Assembly (NCBI GenBank): GCA_965603515.1
Contig: CBFDDH010000002.1
Coordinates: forward strand, 36,651 to 100,650
Length of the DNA stretch: 64,000 bases
Direction of reading: 5' to 3'
From: JAUVZL01 sp965603515
GTDB lineage: Bacteria > Hydrothermota > Tepidihabitantia > SM23-42
The position numbers and the translations under genes were made by a program. The first letter of the stretch is position 1. Each line of letters begins with the position of its first letter. Below the pieces are notes generated by a model, which worked only from the letters and a program-made list of their open reading frames with translations, had not been told where the DNA came from and did not search any database. Below, in pieces: positions 52,806 through 62,165 of this stretch.

Positions 52806-54593
52806 ATGCATTGGCATGATGATGAATTAATAAGCGAGGAGGAGACAAAACCATCCAAGAAGAATTGGCGTATTATCAGTAAACTACTGCCCTATTTTAA
52901 GAAATACAAAATAAAAATTATAATCGCCTCGGTCCTGCTTCTTTTTTCGACGTTATTGACCCTGCTTGGACCCATTTTGATAAAACGTGTTATTGATATA
53001 GAAATCCCTCAAAAAAACACGCAGGGATTATTAATGATTGCATTGATATATTTAGTAGTTCAGTTATTTATTATCCTTGTTAGATATTTTCAGGAAATTG
53101 AGATCCAAAAAGTCGGTGAAAGAGCGATCGCCGACCTCAAGTCTGATCTTTTCGAGCATTTACTTCATATACCTGTAGCGCACTTTGACAAAAACCCGGT
53201 CGGCAGGTTGATTTCCAGGGTAGACAGTGATACTGAAACGCTTAAATTCCTCTTCTCACAAACGGGCGTCGTATTGATCCAGAACATGGCGCTCATAATA
53301 GGAATGTCGATCGTGATGATGGTTGTCAATTGGCGTCTCTACCTTTTGATACTTGTCATGCTCCCCATATTCTTACTGATATTCTGGTGGTTTGAACGAA
53401 GTGTCCGACCGGTTTACCTGGCAGTAAGGAAAAAAGTTGCGGAAATAAATGGCTATATCATTGAAACTTTGCACGGATTACCGATCGTGCAAATTTTTCA
53501 GCAGGAAACGAATTTTCTTAAAAAAATCAACACATTAGGTAAAGAAAAATGTGTGGTAGAAATAAAAGCATTGTCCTATTGGTATCGTATCTGGTGCTTT
53601 GTTGATCTCGGTGAAGTCATCGGCATCATCCTCGTACTTGGTGTCGGCGGCATCTGGGCTTTACAGGGAGCGATTACCATCGGCACAATATTTCTATTTA
53701 TCAGTTATATCACACGTCTCTTTGGACCGCTTCGTAGGCTGTCTGACCAGGTCAATGTTATTGAACGGGCTTTTGCATCAGCCGAACGCGTATTCCAGGT
53801 ACTGGCGACAAAGCGTGAGGGAAAAGAGCAAGAAAAAGAACTGGTAAAAAGCCTTAGAACACATATTATGTTTAAAGACCTCAGCTTCTATTATGAAAAT
53901 GAAAATTGGGTCCTGGAAAATTTAAATTTCAAGATAAAAAAGGGAGAGCGTATTGCCCTGGTCGGTGAAACCGGCGGTGGCAAGACTTCTATTGTCGCTC
54001 TCTTATTAAAATTCTATGAAGCGCAGAAAGGTACGATTTTGATCGACAATACCTGCATTTCCAAGATCAACCGTAACTCGCTGCGTGCAATGATCGGCTT
54101 CGTTCCACAAGATGTAATTCTTTTCCCAGGCTCAATAATGGAGAATCTGCGTCTCTTTGACGAACAAATTTCTCCTCACAAAGTCATTGAAGCGGCAACT
54201 CGAGCCTGTATCCATGATCGGATATGCAAACTACCGAAAAGCTATGACACAAACATCATTGAGCAGGGCGTAAATTTATCTTTTGGCGAAAGACAACTGT
54301 TATCTTATGCACGCGCACTCGTATTTGATCCGGATATCCTTATCCTTGATGAAGCAACCTCATCAGTCGATCCTGAAAGTGAGCGTTTAATACAGGTCGG
54401 AATGAAAGAACTTCTTAAAGATCGGACTGCAATTATCATCGCACACCGGCTTACCACGACACGTCTGGCCGATCGGGTTCTGGTTATCCATAAAGGTCAA
54501 TTGATCGAACAAGGAACTCATGCAGAACTACTAGGTGCAGAAGGTTATTACCATAAACTATATAAATTGCAGTATCTGAGCGTGGCGCGATGA
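52806..54593 (+). CDS. ABC exporter half-transporter, subunit 1
   Basis: 595 residues. Six-helix exporter membrane domain (about 30-330) and a nucleotide-binding domain (about 350-590) with Walker A GETGGGKTS, signature LSFGERQ (non-consensus, canonical LSGGQ), Walker B ILILDEATSSVD with catalytic Glu, and an H-loop in IIAHRLTT. It overlaps subunit 2 by four bases (ATGA), so the two form a heterodimeric exporter. Substrate unknown (drug, lipid or peptide). Confidence 0.93.
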   Translation: MHWHDDELISEEETKPSKKNWRIISKLLPYFKKYKIKIIIASVLLLFSTLLTLLGPILIKRVIDIEIPQKNTQGLLMIALIYLVVQLFIILVRYFQEIEIQKVGERAIADLKSDLFEHLLHIPVAHFDKNPVGRLISRVDSDTETLKFLFSQTGVVLIQNMALIIGMSIVMMVVNWRLYLLILVMLPIFLLIFWWFERSVRPVYLAVRKKVAEINGYIIETLHGLPIVQIFQQETNFLKKINTLGKEKCVVEIKALSYWYRIWCFVDLGEVIGIILVLGVGGIWALQGAITIGTIFLFISYITRLFGPLRRLSDQVNVIERAFASAERVFQVLATKREGKEQEKELVKSLRTHIMFKDLSFYYENENWVLENLNFKIKKGERIALVGETGGGKTSIVALLLKFYEAQKGTILIDNTCISKINRNSLRAMIGFVPQDVILFPGSIMENLRLFDEQISPHKVIEAATRACIHDRICKLPKSYDTNIIEQGVNLSFGERQLLSYARALVFDPDILILDEATSSVDPESERLIQVGMKELLKDRTAIIIAHRLTTTRLADRVLVIHKGQLIEQGTHAELLGAEGYYHKLYKLQYLSVAR

Positions 54594-56308
54594 AATCAAT
54601 AAGCGATTTTTGGAAAAAGAAAAAGCTCTGGCTATTATTCCTGATCTGTTTTACCCTGGTAAAAACTGTCATTGTCCTGCTGTTTCCATACATTCTAAAA
54701 GATATAATCGATGGAATAGAAAAGGGGTTTGCTGAACAAGAGCTTCTCCACTTTGTTCTGCTGCTCGGTGTTCTCGGTGTATTCCGTGCTCTGTTCAGTA
54801 CCCTCCTCCCATACTCGCGCGGCAGAATGAATGAAACATTCTTGGTCGAGGAAAGAACCAGTCTTTTCTCAAAAATCCTCAGCAAAGGGCATTCTTTTAC
54901 CAACCGCTTTCCTGCCGGCGATGTATTACAGCGACTTGATCATGATTTAAGTGAGTTATCCTGGTTTGCCTGCTCCGGGATATTCCGTCCGGTCGTAGCG
55001 CTCATTACCGTGCTCGTCGCGCTTGTTTTTATGATTGATATTAATCTCTGGCTTACCATACTTGCTATATTGCCATCAACCCTGGCAATTTTTAGCTGGT
55101 TAAAGATAAGCCCGTATGAATATAAATACTATCATTCCTGGCGTGATAAAATGGCAAAAGTGAATAACCATCTCCAATCCAGTTTTTCAGGAATTAAACT
55201 GGTAAAATCATATACAATGGAAAAGAAAAACCATAAACAATTTAAGAACATCCTGGTAAATAGAATTGAGGCTGCTTTTAAAGTCATAAAAATAGAGACC
55301 CTGATTCACACACTCTTTACCGCAATTGAAGAAATTGGTATCGTCTTTATCTTGCTCTTTGGCGGTATCTTTATCATAAGAGGTAATATTACGATCGGTG
55401 AATTTATTGCCTTCAATGCATACATCATTATTCTGCTGGACCCGATGATCACGATCGGTCACTTCTTCGTCTCGAAGAAACGAGCTGAAGTCCAGAACGA
55501 ACGTCTTGAAGAGGTGAAAGATTATTCAGTCGACATCGAAGACACAGGGAAAGTGAAAAATATCGTGGTCGAAGATATCAGCATGAACAATGTTTCATTC
55601 AAATACTCAAAGGACGCATTGCTGATCCTAAAGGGAATCAACTTAAAGATCCCAATAACCAAAAAAATCGGTTTGGCCGGGACTGTTGGCTCAGGTAAGA
55701 CCACGCTCATAAATTTACTAATGAGAACAGTCGATCCCACAGAAGGTGAAGTGAAAATAGGTAGATTCAATATTAAAGAAATTCCACTGGAAAAGTTGCG
55801 GGCACTATATGGTTACGTTCCTCAGGAATCATCATTATTTTCTGACACGATCGGTAATAATATTCTTTTTGGCAGAAAATGCAGTGCAGCCGAGTTATCC
55901 CGCGTGATAAAACTTGCCCAGCTTTCAGATTTTATTAAAAGGCAACCCAAAGGATTGGATGAGTTAATTGGTGAAAAGGGATTGAAACTTTCTGGCGGTG
56001 AGAAACAAAGAATCGCGATCGCTCGCGCAATATTGAAAAAGCCGAAAATTCTTATCCTTGACGATGCAACATCCAATCTCGATGCTGAGACTGAGAGAGA
56101 ACTGGTAAATCAGTTATCAGCAACACCTGATACGACACTGATTATTATTTCACACCGGCTCTCCATTCTTTCGGTTTGTGATTATATTTATACAATAGAT
56201 AATGGTGTGATCGTGGAACAGGGAACACATAACGCATTGCTCAAGAAAAAAGGTCTCTATTGTAGATTATATCAACATCAACTCATAGAAGAAGAACTAA
56301 AAAAATAA
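54590..56308 (+). CDS. ABC exporter half-transporter, subunit 2
   Basis: 572 residues with the same layout. The ATPase domain has Walker A GTVGSGKTT, signature LSGGEKQ, Walker B ILILDDATSNLD and the H-loop SHRLS. The catalytic Glu after Walker B is Asp here. Since each site pairs one subunit's Walker motifs with the other's signature, this subunit's Asp and subunit 1's LSFGE make one degenerate site; the other site is canonical, as in BmrCD or TM287/288. Confidence 0.93.
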   Translation: MKSISDFWKKKKLWLLFLICFTLVKTVIVLLFPYILKDIIDGIEKGFAEQELLHFVLLLGVLGVFRALFSTLLPYSRGRMNETFLVEERTSLFSKILSKGHSFTNRFPAGDVLQRLDHDLSELSWFACSGIFRPVVALITVLVALVFMIDINLWLTILAILPSTLAIFSWLKISPYEYKYYHSWRDKMAKVNNHLQSSFSGIKLVKSYTMEKKNHKQFKNILVNRIEAAFKVIKIETLIHTLFTAIEEIGIVFILLFGGIFIIRGNITIGEFIAFNAYIIILLDPMITIGHFFVSKKRAEVQNERLEEVKDYSVDIEDTGKVKNIVVEDISMNNVSFKYSKDALLILKGINLKIPITKKIGLAGTVGSGKTTLINLLMRTVDPTEGEVKIGRFNIKEIPLEKLRALYGYVPQESSLFSDTIGNNILFGRKCSAAELSRVIKLAQLSDFIKRQPKGLDELIGEKGLKLSGGEKQRIAIARAILKKPKILILDDATSNLDAETERELVNQLSATPDTTLIIISHRLSILSVCDYIYTIDNGVIVEQGTHNALLKKKGLYCRLYQHQLIEEELKK

Positions 56309-56344
56309 ACGTCCTCCTGGTTTACATTTCTCACCCCTCACCCA

Positions 56345-56389
56345 CAACAGCAGATGTTAGATACTAGGTGTTTGATGCTAGTAAAAGGA
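56345..56389. repeat. Degenerate TAGATACTAG-type repeat
   Basis: ACAGCAGATGTTAGATACTA then GGTGTTTGATGCTAGTAAAA; near-copy of 52011-52070. The rest of 56309-56535 holds only a CTTTACTCTCTACTC pyrimidine run. Confidence 0.55.
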
Positions 56390-56535
56390 CTGAATCCCTG
56401 GTCCCTTCGACACAAAGTCTTGCACCGTCCCCAATTGTCTTCGCTTTACTCTTTACTCTCTACTCTATACGATCTGTTTAGACTATTCGTGAATGCGGCG
56501 GTCTTCTTCGGTCTAGTGAGTCTTATCTAAACAAA

Positions 56536-59500
56536 TTACCAATTAGTCAATTGTGATCTTTTCCATCCACTACCTGTTTTAACATATATATAATCATCAT
56601 CCCATGCAATATCACCTACACCACCATGATCATCACTAGAATTAGAAGGTGTATATGTCGTGGCTGATTTGGTAGTCCAACTTACCTGTCCGCTGCCATC
56701 TGTAACGAGCGTTTGGCCATTGGCTCCATCGGTCGTCGGGAACTCGTAGCCATTCGTCTCATTGCCGAATCGAACATGCGGCATGTCGACCATGAATGTC
56801 GAATCCTGGGTCAGATTCGAGTTGATGCCGAAGAGATAGGAATAATCCCCGGTCGCCGTGATCGTATCTGCATACCCGCCCAGGATAGCTGAGTGCTTAC
56901 CCGCAATATGATTCTTATCACCGCTGCCGATGAAACTAAATGAATCGACCGTGGCGTTGTACTGACCACCAGCAACGACCGATAAATGACCGCTGGCAGT
57001 GTTTAGAGATCCACCGCCGATAAACGCATAGTTTCCGCTGGTGGTATTGCTATTTCCCCCAGCCACGGTCGACACCACCCCGCTTGCATTATTAAAGCCT
57101 CCTCCGCAAATCGTCGCGTAATCTATGCTGGCGTTATTATTATATCCACCACCGATAAATGAAGTATGACCACTTGCAGTATTATGGTCGCCTCCAACTA
57201 TCGTCGCATTGACATAGCTGGCAGTGTTACTGTTTCCGCCACCGACAAATGAATAATCCGCAATCGCAGAATTATTCCATCCGCCGACAACGGTAGCGGC
57301 GGTATCCAGCACTTGATCACCCGCCAGGTTGCTGTAGCCTGCCAAAACTCCACCATAAACGCCCTTAACCGTATTGCTCACGCCGCCACAGATAACACCG
57401 TTAACGTCTAACTTCACCAAGGGATTGGACATGCCGATGCCCACGTTGCCAGAGACGCCAGCATACATGTCATTGCTGCTAATCACCCAATCGCTATCGC
57501 CGCTCGAACCCCAACTCACCTGACCGCTGCCATCTGTGACGAGCGCCTGGCCATTAGTACCGTCGGTTGTCGGAAATTCATAACCATTCGCTTCAGTTCC
57601 AAACCAGACATGCGGCATGTCGACCATGAATGTCGAATCCTGGGTCAGGTTGCTGTTGATGCCGAAAAGGTAGGAATAATCCCCGGTCGCTGTGATCGTA
57701 TCTGCATACCCGCCCAGGATCGCGGAATATTTACCCGCAGCATAATTATAATATCCACCGCCGATAAAATTAAAACTGTCGCTGGCAGTGTTGCTCTCGC
57801 CACCACCCACTGTCGCATCGACGCCGCTGGCAGTGTTATTGTATCCGCCACCCACTGTCGCTCGTAAACCGCTGGCGGTGTTGTCCAATCCGCCACCTAC
57901 TGTCGCACGTATACCGCTGGCAGTGCTTCTCAATCCGCCGCCCACTGTCGCACCTTCGACACTGGCAATGTTACTCCGACCACCACCAATTGATGAATAA
58001 GTACCAATAGCAGAATTGGAATCTGCTTCATTAGGACCGCCCCCGCCGCTGACGACAGAATACTGACCACGTGCTTTATTATATCTTCCGCCACCCACTG
58101 TCGCAGCATTGTAGCTGGCAGTGTTAAAAAACCCGCCGCCTACCGTCGCATTGTAGCTGCTGGCAGTGTTTTGCAATCCACCACCTACTGTCGCCTCTTC
58201 ACCACTGGCTGTATTAAGGTATCCACCACCCACTGTCGCCCAGTAGCCGCTGGCAGTATTACCTCGTCCCCCACCCACGGTACAATATTTATAGTTCTGC
58301 CCATTTGTTCCGGTTGTACTACTAACGCCAAGATTCACATGCGTGCTGTCGGCATTACCATAGAGAGTATTTCCCGCGCGGGATAAACCCCACTGACCAC
58401 CCATTTCCAGGGTTGTATCCGCGCCGTTCGAGATCAGAAAACTCCAGTCGTTGTCGTTCGTCGAACCCCAACTTACCTGACCGCTGCCGTTAGTGACTAA
58501 TGCCTGGCCGTCGGTGCCGCGAGATATTGGAAACTCATAACCTGCAGCCTCGGTTCCGAACCACACATGCGGCATGTCGACCATGAATGTCGAATCCTGG
58601 GTCAGATTCGAGTTAATGCCGAAGAGATAGGAATAATCCCCCGATGTGGTGATCGTATCAGCGTAACCGCCCAGGATCGCTGAATAATCACCGGCATTGC
58701 TATTATAGTATCCACCGGTCACGATCGCAAAGTTAGCGCTCGCTGTATTATAAGTACCACCACCCACCGTCGCATTGCTAGCGCTGGCAGTGTTGTAGGT
58801 GCCGCCACCCACGGTCGCAGCAAAGCTACTGGCTACATTGGCTCTGCCACCGCCCACGGTCGCAAAATCATTAGTACTGGCTACGTTTTGGTACCCGCCA
58901 CTTATTGTTGCACAATAACTACTGGCATTATTGTCGTAGCCGCCGCTTATTGTCGCCCCAAATTGACCGGCGTTGTTACTGTAGCCACCGCCTACTGTCG
59001 TATACTCATGATTGGATGAGTTGTAGTAACCGCCACCTATTGTTGCACCATTGCCATTAACAATCTCGCTATTACCGTAGCCGCCGCTTATTGTCGCCCC
59101 AGGGCCTCTGGCTGTGTTGCCGTAGCCGCCACCTATTGTGCAATATTTAAAATTTTGACCGGGGAACCCCGTAGTACTGCCGATACCAAGGTTAGTATGC
59201 GTGCTGTCGGCGTTGCCAATCATCGTGTTGCCGAAACGCGCCATGCCCCAGCGGCCATTCGTTTGCAGAGTTGTATCCGCGCCGTCGGAAACAAGAAAAC
59301 TCCAGTCATTGTCTGCCGCGGCATTCCGTGCATATAGCGCAGTATCTGAATAGGTTGCAGTGTAGGCATAAGCAGACGATACGATGCGCGTGCGGGGTGT
59401 GAGAGTCTGTGGACCTTCGAGCGTGAGTTCCAACCACGTACTTGTAAAATCATCAAATACACTATCTGGGATTGGTGCCGTCTCACCAAGTACAACACTG

Positions 59501-59754
59501 AATACACCTTGTTCGATCGGTATATTTGTTTGACCTTCAGACCAGAGCTCATTACCACTCGATGCGGCATCGAAAACCTTAAAGGTCATATCAATATCAT
59601 CGGTGATTGGGATGCCGAGCGTGTCTGTAAGATAACCCTGGTAATTTAATAATTTGGGAACCAAACGACCTGCTTGAATTGACAGATCCTCTGCCTGGAT
59701 GACCACAAATATCAAGACCATTGCAATACTGGCAGATGATATTCTACGCAACAT
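56536..59754 (-). CDS. Secreted protein with YadA-head-like repeats in three blocks
   Basis: 1072 residues. Signal peptide, an N-terminal domain (about 35-145, LLNYQGYLTDTLGIPITDDI ... LTPRTRIVSSAYAYTA) common in FCB-group surface proteins, then three blocks. Each block has a run of 14-17-residue units ATVGGGxxNTASGxx (more than twenty overall) like the left-handed roll of trimeric autotransporter heads, and closes with DYSYLFGINSNLTQDSTFM and HVWFGTE. The C-terminus (SATTYTPSNSSDDHGGVGDI) lacks a sorting tail or a YadA membrane anchor. Probably a surface fibre or cell-wall component; mode of export not evident. Confidence 0.85.
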   Translation of the reverse strand: MLRRISSASIAMVLIFVVIQAEDLSIQAGRLVPKLLNYQGYLTDTLGIPITDDIDMTFKVFDAASSGNELWSEGQTNIPIEQGVFSVVLGETAPIPDSVFDDFTSTWLELTLEGPQTLTPRTRIVSSAYAYTATYSDTALYARNAAADNDWSFLVSDGADTTLQTNGRWGMARFGNTMIGNADSTHTNLGIGSTTGFPGQNFKYCTIGGGYGNTARGPGATISGGYGNSEIVNGNGATIGGGYYNSSNHEYTTVGGGYSNNAGQFGATISGGYDNNASSYCATISGGYQNVASTNDFATVGGGRANVASSFAATVGGGTYNTASASNATVGGGTYNTASANFAIVTGGYYNSNAGDYSAILGGYADTITTSGDYSYLFGINSNLTQDSTFMVDMPHVWFGTEAAGYEFPISRGTDGQALVTNGSGQVSWGSTNDNDWSFLISNGADTTLEMGGQWGLSRAGNTLYGNADSTHVNLGVSSTTGTNGQNYKYCTVGGGRGNTASGYWATVGGGYLNTASGEEATVGGGLQNTASSYNATVGGGFFNTASYNAATVGGGRYNKARGQYSVVSGGGGPNEADSNSAIGTYSSIGGGRSNIASVEGATVGGGLRSTASGIRATVGGGLDNTASGLRATVGGGYNNTASGVDATVGGGESNTASDSFNFIGGGYYNYAAGKYSAILGGYADTITATGDYSYLFGINSNLTQDSTFMVDMPHVWFGTEANGYEFPTTDGTNGQALVTDGSGQVSWGSSGDSDWVISSNDMYAGVSGNVGIGMSNPLVKLDVNGVICGGVSNTVKGVYGGVLAGYSNLAGDQVLDTAATVVGGWNNSAIADYSFVGGGNSNTASYVNATIVGGDHNTASGHTSFIGGGYNNNASIDYATICGGGFNNASGVVSTVAGGNSNTTSGNYAFIGGGSLNTASGHLSVVAGGQYNATVDSFSFIGSGDKNHIAGKHSAILGGYADTITATGDYSYLFGINSNLTQDSTFMVDMPHVRFGNETNGYEFPTTDGANGQTLVTDGSGQVSWTTKSATTYTPSNSSDDHGGVGDIAWDDDYIYVKTGSGWKRSQLTNW

Positions 59755-59810
59755 AATTCCTCCTTATTAGTTAATAATATATTATTGGAAATATTTGAAT
59801 ACGATGTTTA

Positions 59811-59838
59811 AGTATAGATAAGAATATGGGGATGTCAA
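59811..59838 (-). promoter_or_regulatory. Promoter of YadA-head-like gene
   Basis: TTGACA, 16 bases, TATACT on the minus strand, leader of about 50 bases with AAGGAGG. Confidence 0.6.
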
Positions 59839-59865
59839 GATACGGCTAAAGCGGCGTCGATTAAC

Positions 59866-60144
59866 GAGCAGCGTTGGGGTCAAACCTTTTCTAAGAAACG
59901 GAGACAAGGAGAAAGGGAGAAACGAGTGCTTGGGGTCCAAATCTAGACATTGAACATCCACCCTCACCCCTGCCCCCGTATGATTGCATCTGATGGGGCA
60001 GGCCTCTCCCTGAAAGGGAGAGGGATTATTATTGTACTGGATTCCTCGATTAAATCGGGGAATGACCCCATTAGATGGACACCATCTAACGGGGCAGGCG
60101 TCGCTTTGTTCGCAACGGCCCCATACGATTTACATCCTACGGGG
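59866..60144. repeat. GGGGTCAAACC word, three CCCCG hairpins and CTGGATTCC repeat
   Basis: In the gene-free 59839-60232: GTTGGGGTCAAACC (near 59870), hairpin CCCCG..GGGG at 59974-59998, CTGGATTCCTCGATTAAATC..GAATGAC (60037-60065), near-perfect hairpin CCCCATTAGATGG-ACA-CCATCTAACGGGG (60066-60094), and CCCCATACGATTT..ACGGGG (60119-60144). Confidence 0.65.
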
Positions 60145-60232
60145 TAAACAGGAGTGATTACGGTTTAAGTGCATAGACGAGTATATCATCATGATCGACA
60201 TGATGTGTTTTCATATATTTATTTAATGTTTA

Positions 60233-60733
60233 TTATTCAACAAGAGTAAAGCTGGAACGTGCATAGTATTTCTGGTCAAGAACCCAAATATAATCCCATG
60301 TTCCTTCATAGGTATTAGAATGTGTATAGAATTCGAATGCATCATCCTCGTACAAGGCATACGAGTCATCCGTGGGGAGAGGGTCATAATGCATGTGGAT
60401 CACGTCGCCAATGTGGGGCCAGATGAACAGCTCTAATTCTTTCCCTTCCTGGCCTTGCCAAAAAGACATGATGTACATTATGTCGTCATCAAATGCAGAC
60501 CATATCGCTTTTATACCATCACATTCACCGGGCGTTAATATCCCATCTTCGTTTGCATCATAATAATCATCACAGACGAAAAACCCCGGACAGACTTCTT
60601 CGGTTGCCTGTTCAAGGATGCAACTTATACCGTCACCAAATGAGTATATAAGTTCGCCATCGGAATTTTGTTTTAAATCACCAGCCAATAATAATATTAC
60701 AGGAACACCTAGACAAAGAACTGTTTTTTTCAT
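60233..60733 (-). CDS. Exported protein with an EF-hand/dockerin-like calcium loop
   Basis: 166 residues with a signal peptide (KKTVLCLGVPVILLLAG). Residues near 58-69 match a full EF-hand loop (DANEDGILTPGE; ligands at positions 1, 3, 5, 7, 12). The rest is acidic and aromatic; two Cys pairs may form disulfides. Function unknown. AAGGAG precedes the ATG. Confidence 0.7.
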   Translation of the reverse strand: MKKTVLCLGVPVILLLAGDLKQNSDGELIYSFGDGISCILEQATEEVCPGFFVCDDYYDANEDGILTPGECDGIKAIWSAFDDDIMYIMSFWQGQEGKELELFIWPHIGDVIHMHYDPLPTDDSYALYEDDAFEFYTHSNTYEGTWDYIWVLDQKYYARSSFTLVE

Positions 60734-60823
60734 CTGCTTCTCCTTACTTAATTTTTATGACCTTCTGTTGCAGTCTACGACTGCATCGATTACAGTGATG
60801 AACAAAAAGATCGCAAAGATATA

Positions 60824-62008
60824 TTACCTTACTTTAATAATCTTATCTGTAATTGTACCGTCAATTTCTATGAAGTAGACACCTCGACTCATACGGTTAA
60901 TATTGACTTCACGCCCGGTGATGTCGAAGACTTTGCAGTTTTTACCTTCTGGCAGATGAAGAGCACCAGTCATAATGGTTGGAGTAAAATAGTGACCGCT
61001 GTAAACATTGTCTATTTTATTTTCGTAAATACCTGGCAAGACAAAACCTTCTTCATTCCTGTTTGAAACACCAACGGGCCAGCCACCGATCGCATAAAGA
61101 CACGGTCCTACCACACCGACATCTAATTCGCGCCGTGCAGCCAGCATTGGCGTCTCTGTGACCCAGGTATCAATCTGTGTATAGTATGATTCAACGACTG
61201 CCACGTCAGGTCTTGATTCCTTAGTGTCACCGCAGATCAAATCGCTGTCGGCAAGACCACCACATACGTATATTATATCGCCCCAAGCCCCTGCTTCTGG
61301 ATGGTAGCGTGGTGTAGGTATTGATGCTCCTGTTTGCCAAGGTGTACCGCCGGTAGTATCAGCTGCCGGTTCATAGATATAAGTGGGACCAAGATTCATA
61401 CCGCCACTCCTGCCGCCTAAAATATATATTTTGTCACTGACGACTCCCGAAGCAAAGAAGAAACGTGTTGAGGGCATTGGTGTCTTGAAAGTCCATGTGT
61501 TGGTCAATGTATCGTACTCTTCAACAACTGCCGTTTCACCAAGATAACCTCCGATGGCATAAACTTTTCCGTTGACCACCTCAGCACCGAGCCCGTTCCT
61601 GCCTGTCTGCATAGGTGTCAACGAAGCCCAGGTGTCAGATGCCGGGTCGTATACTTCAGCTGTAGTTAGACCAGTGGATGTTGCATTCCATCCACCAAGC
61701 GCATATATCTTGTTATTGAGAACGCAGACAGCCAGGAACCCTCGGGGTGTTGGCATAGATGTTTTGGTGGTCCAGGAATCACTTGTTGGATCGTATGCCT
61801 CAACGATTCCTGTAGCTGTATTCGGATTACCGGCAGTCCAACCGCCTATACAGTAAACAGTATCATTAACCACTCCAATGCCCAGGCCATCCCTGCCAGT
61901 CGGCATATCTGTCTTTTGCGTCCATTCTATTGTTCCTGTCAATGAGACAACGAACAGAAACAGCAATAACGTTATTTTAATCTTCATAAATCCTCCCTTT
62001 CTTAACAT
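60824..62008 (-). CDS. Secreted Kelch-repeat protein with short type IX-like tail
   Basis: 394 residues. Signal peptide (IKITLLLFLFVVSLTGTIEW), then six Kelch units (VYCIGGWTAGNPNTATG, SWTTKTSMPTPRGFLA, IYALGGWN). The tail is shorter than usual (KVFDITGREVN ... SRGVYFIEI ... IIKVR) but keeps the hallmark GVYF and basic end. GGGAGG precedes the ATG. Confidence 0.85.
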   Translation of the reverse strand: MLRKGGFMKIKITLLLFLFVVSLTGTIEWTQKTDMPTGRDGLGIGVVNDTVYCIGGWTAGNPNTATGIVEAYDPTSDSWTTKTSMPTPRGFLAVCVLNNKIYALGGWNATSTGLTTAEVYDPASDTWASLTPMQTGRNGLGAEVVNGKVYAIGGYLGETAVVEEYDTLTNTWTFKTPMPSTRFFFASGVVSDKIYILGGRSGGMNLGPTYIYEPAADTTGGTPWQTGASIPTPRYHPEAGAWGDIIYVCGGLADSDLICGDTKESRPDVAVVESYYTQIDTWVTETPMLAARRELDVGVVGPCLYAIGGWPVGVSNRNEEGFVLPGIYENKIDNVYSGHYFTPTIMTGALHLPEGKNCKVFDITGREVNINRMSRGVYFIEIDGTITDKIIKVR

Positions 62009-62013
62009 AGAAT

Positions 62014-62041
62014 AGTTTAAGGGAAATAGTGATTAAGTCAA
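62014..62041 (-). promoter_or_regulatory. Promoter of second Kelch gene
   Basis: TTGACT, 16 bases, TAAACT on the minus strand; leader of about 25 bases with GGGAGG. Confidence 0.55.
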
Positions 62042-62042
62042 G

Positions 62043-62072
62043 ATGATGGATGCTTGATACTAGTGAAAGAAC
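62043..62072. repeat. Degenerate TAGATACTAG-type repeat
   Basis: GATGGATGCTTGATACTAGT, near-copy of 63771-63810. Confidence 0.5.
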
Positions 62073-62120
62073 ATGGATCCCCCGTTCTCCTACCTCTACT
62101 CAATTCTTCCCGCTTGACTA

Positions 62121-62149
62121 TTGACAATTGATTAGTCATATGTTATAAA
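62121..62149 (+). promoter_or_regulatory. Promoter of terminal propeller gene, very short leader
   Basis: TTGACA, 17 bases, TATAAA; predicted start site about ten bases before the ATG. Confidence 0.65.
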
Positions 62150-62165
62150 GTATATAGGATATCTA

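Noticed and set aside
57788..58000. Pro-rich plus-strand frame (LLSPPPTVAS repeats)
   Set aside because: Antisense image of the GGG-NTASG repeats in the large minus-strand gene.
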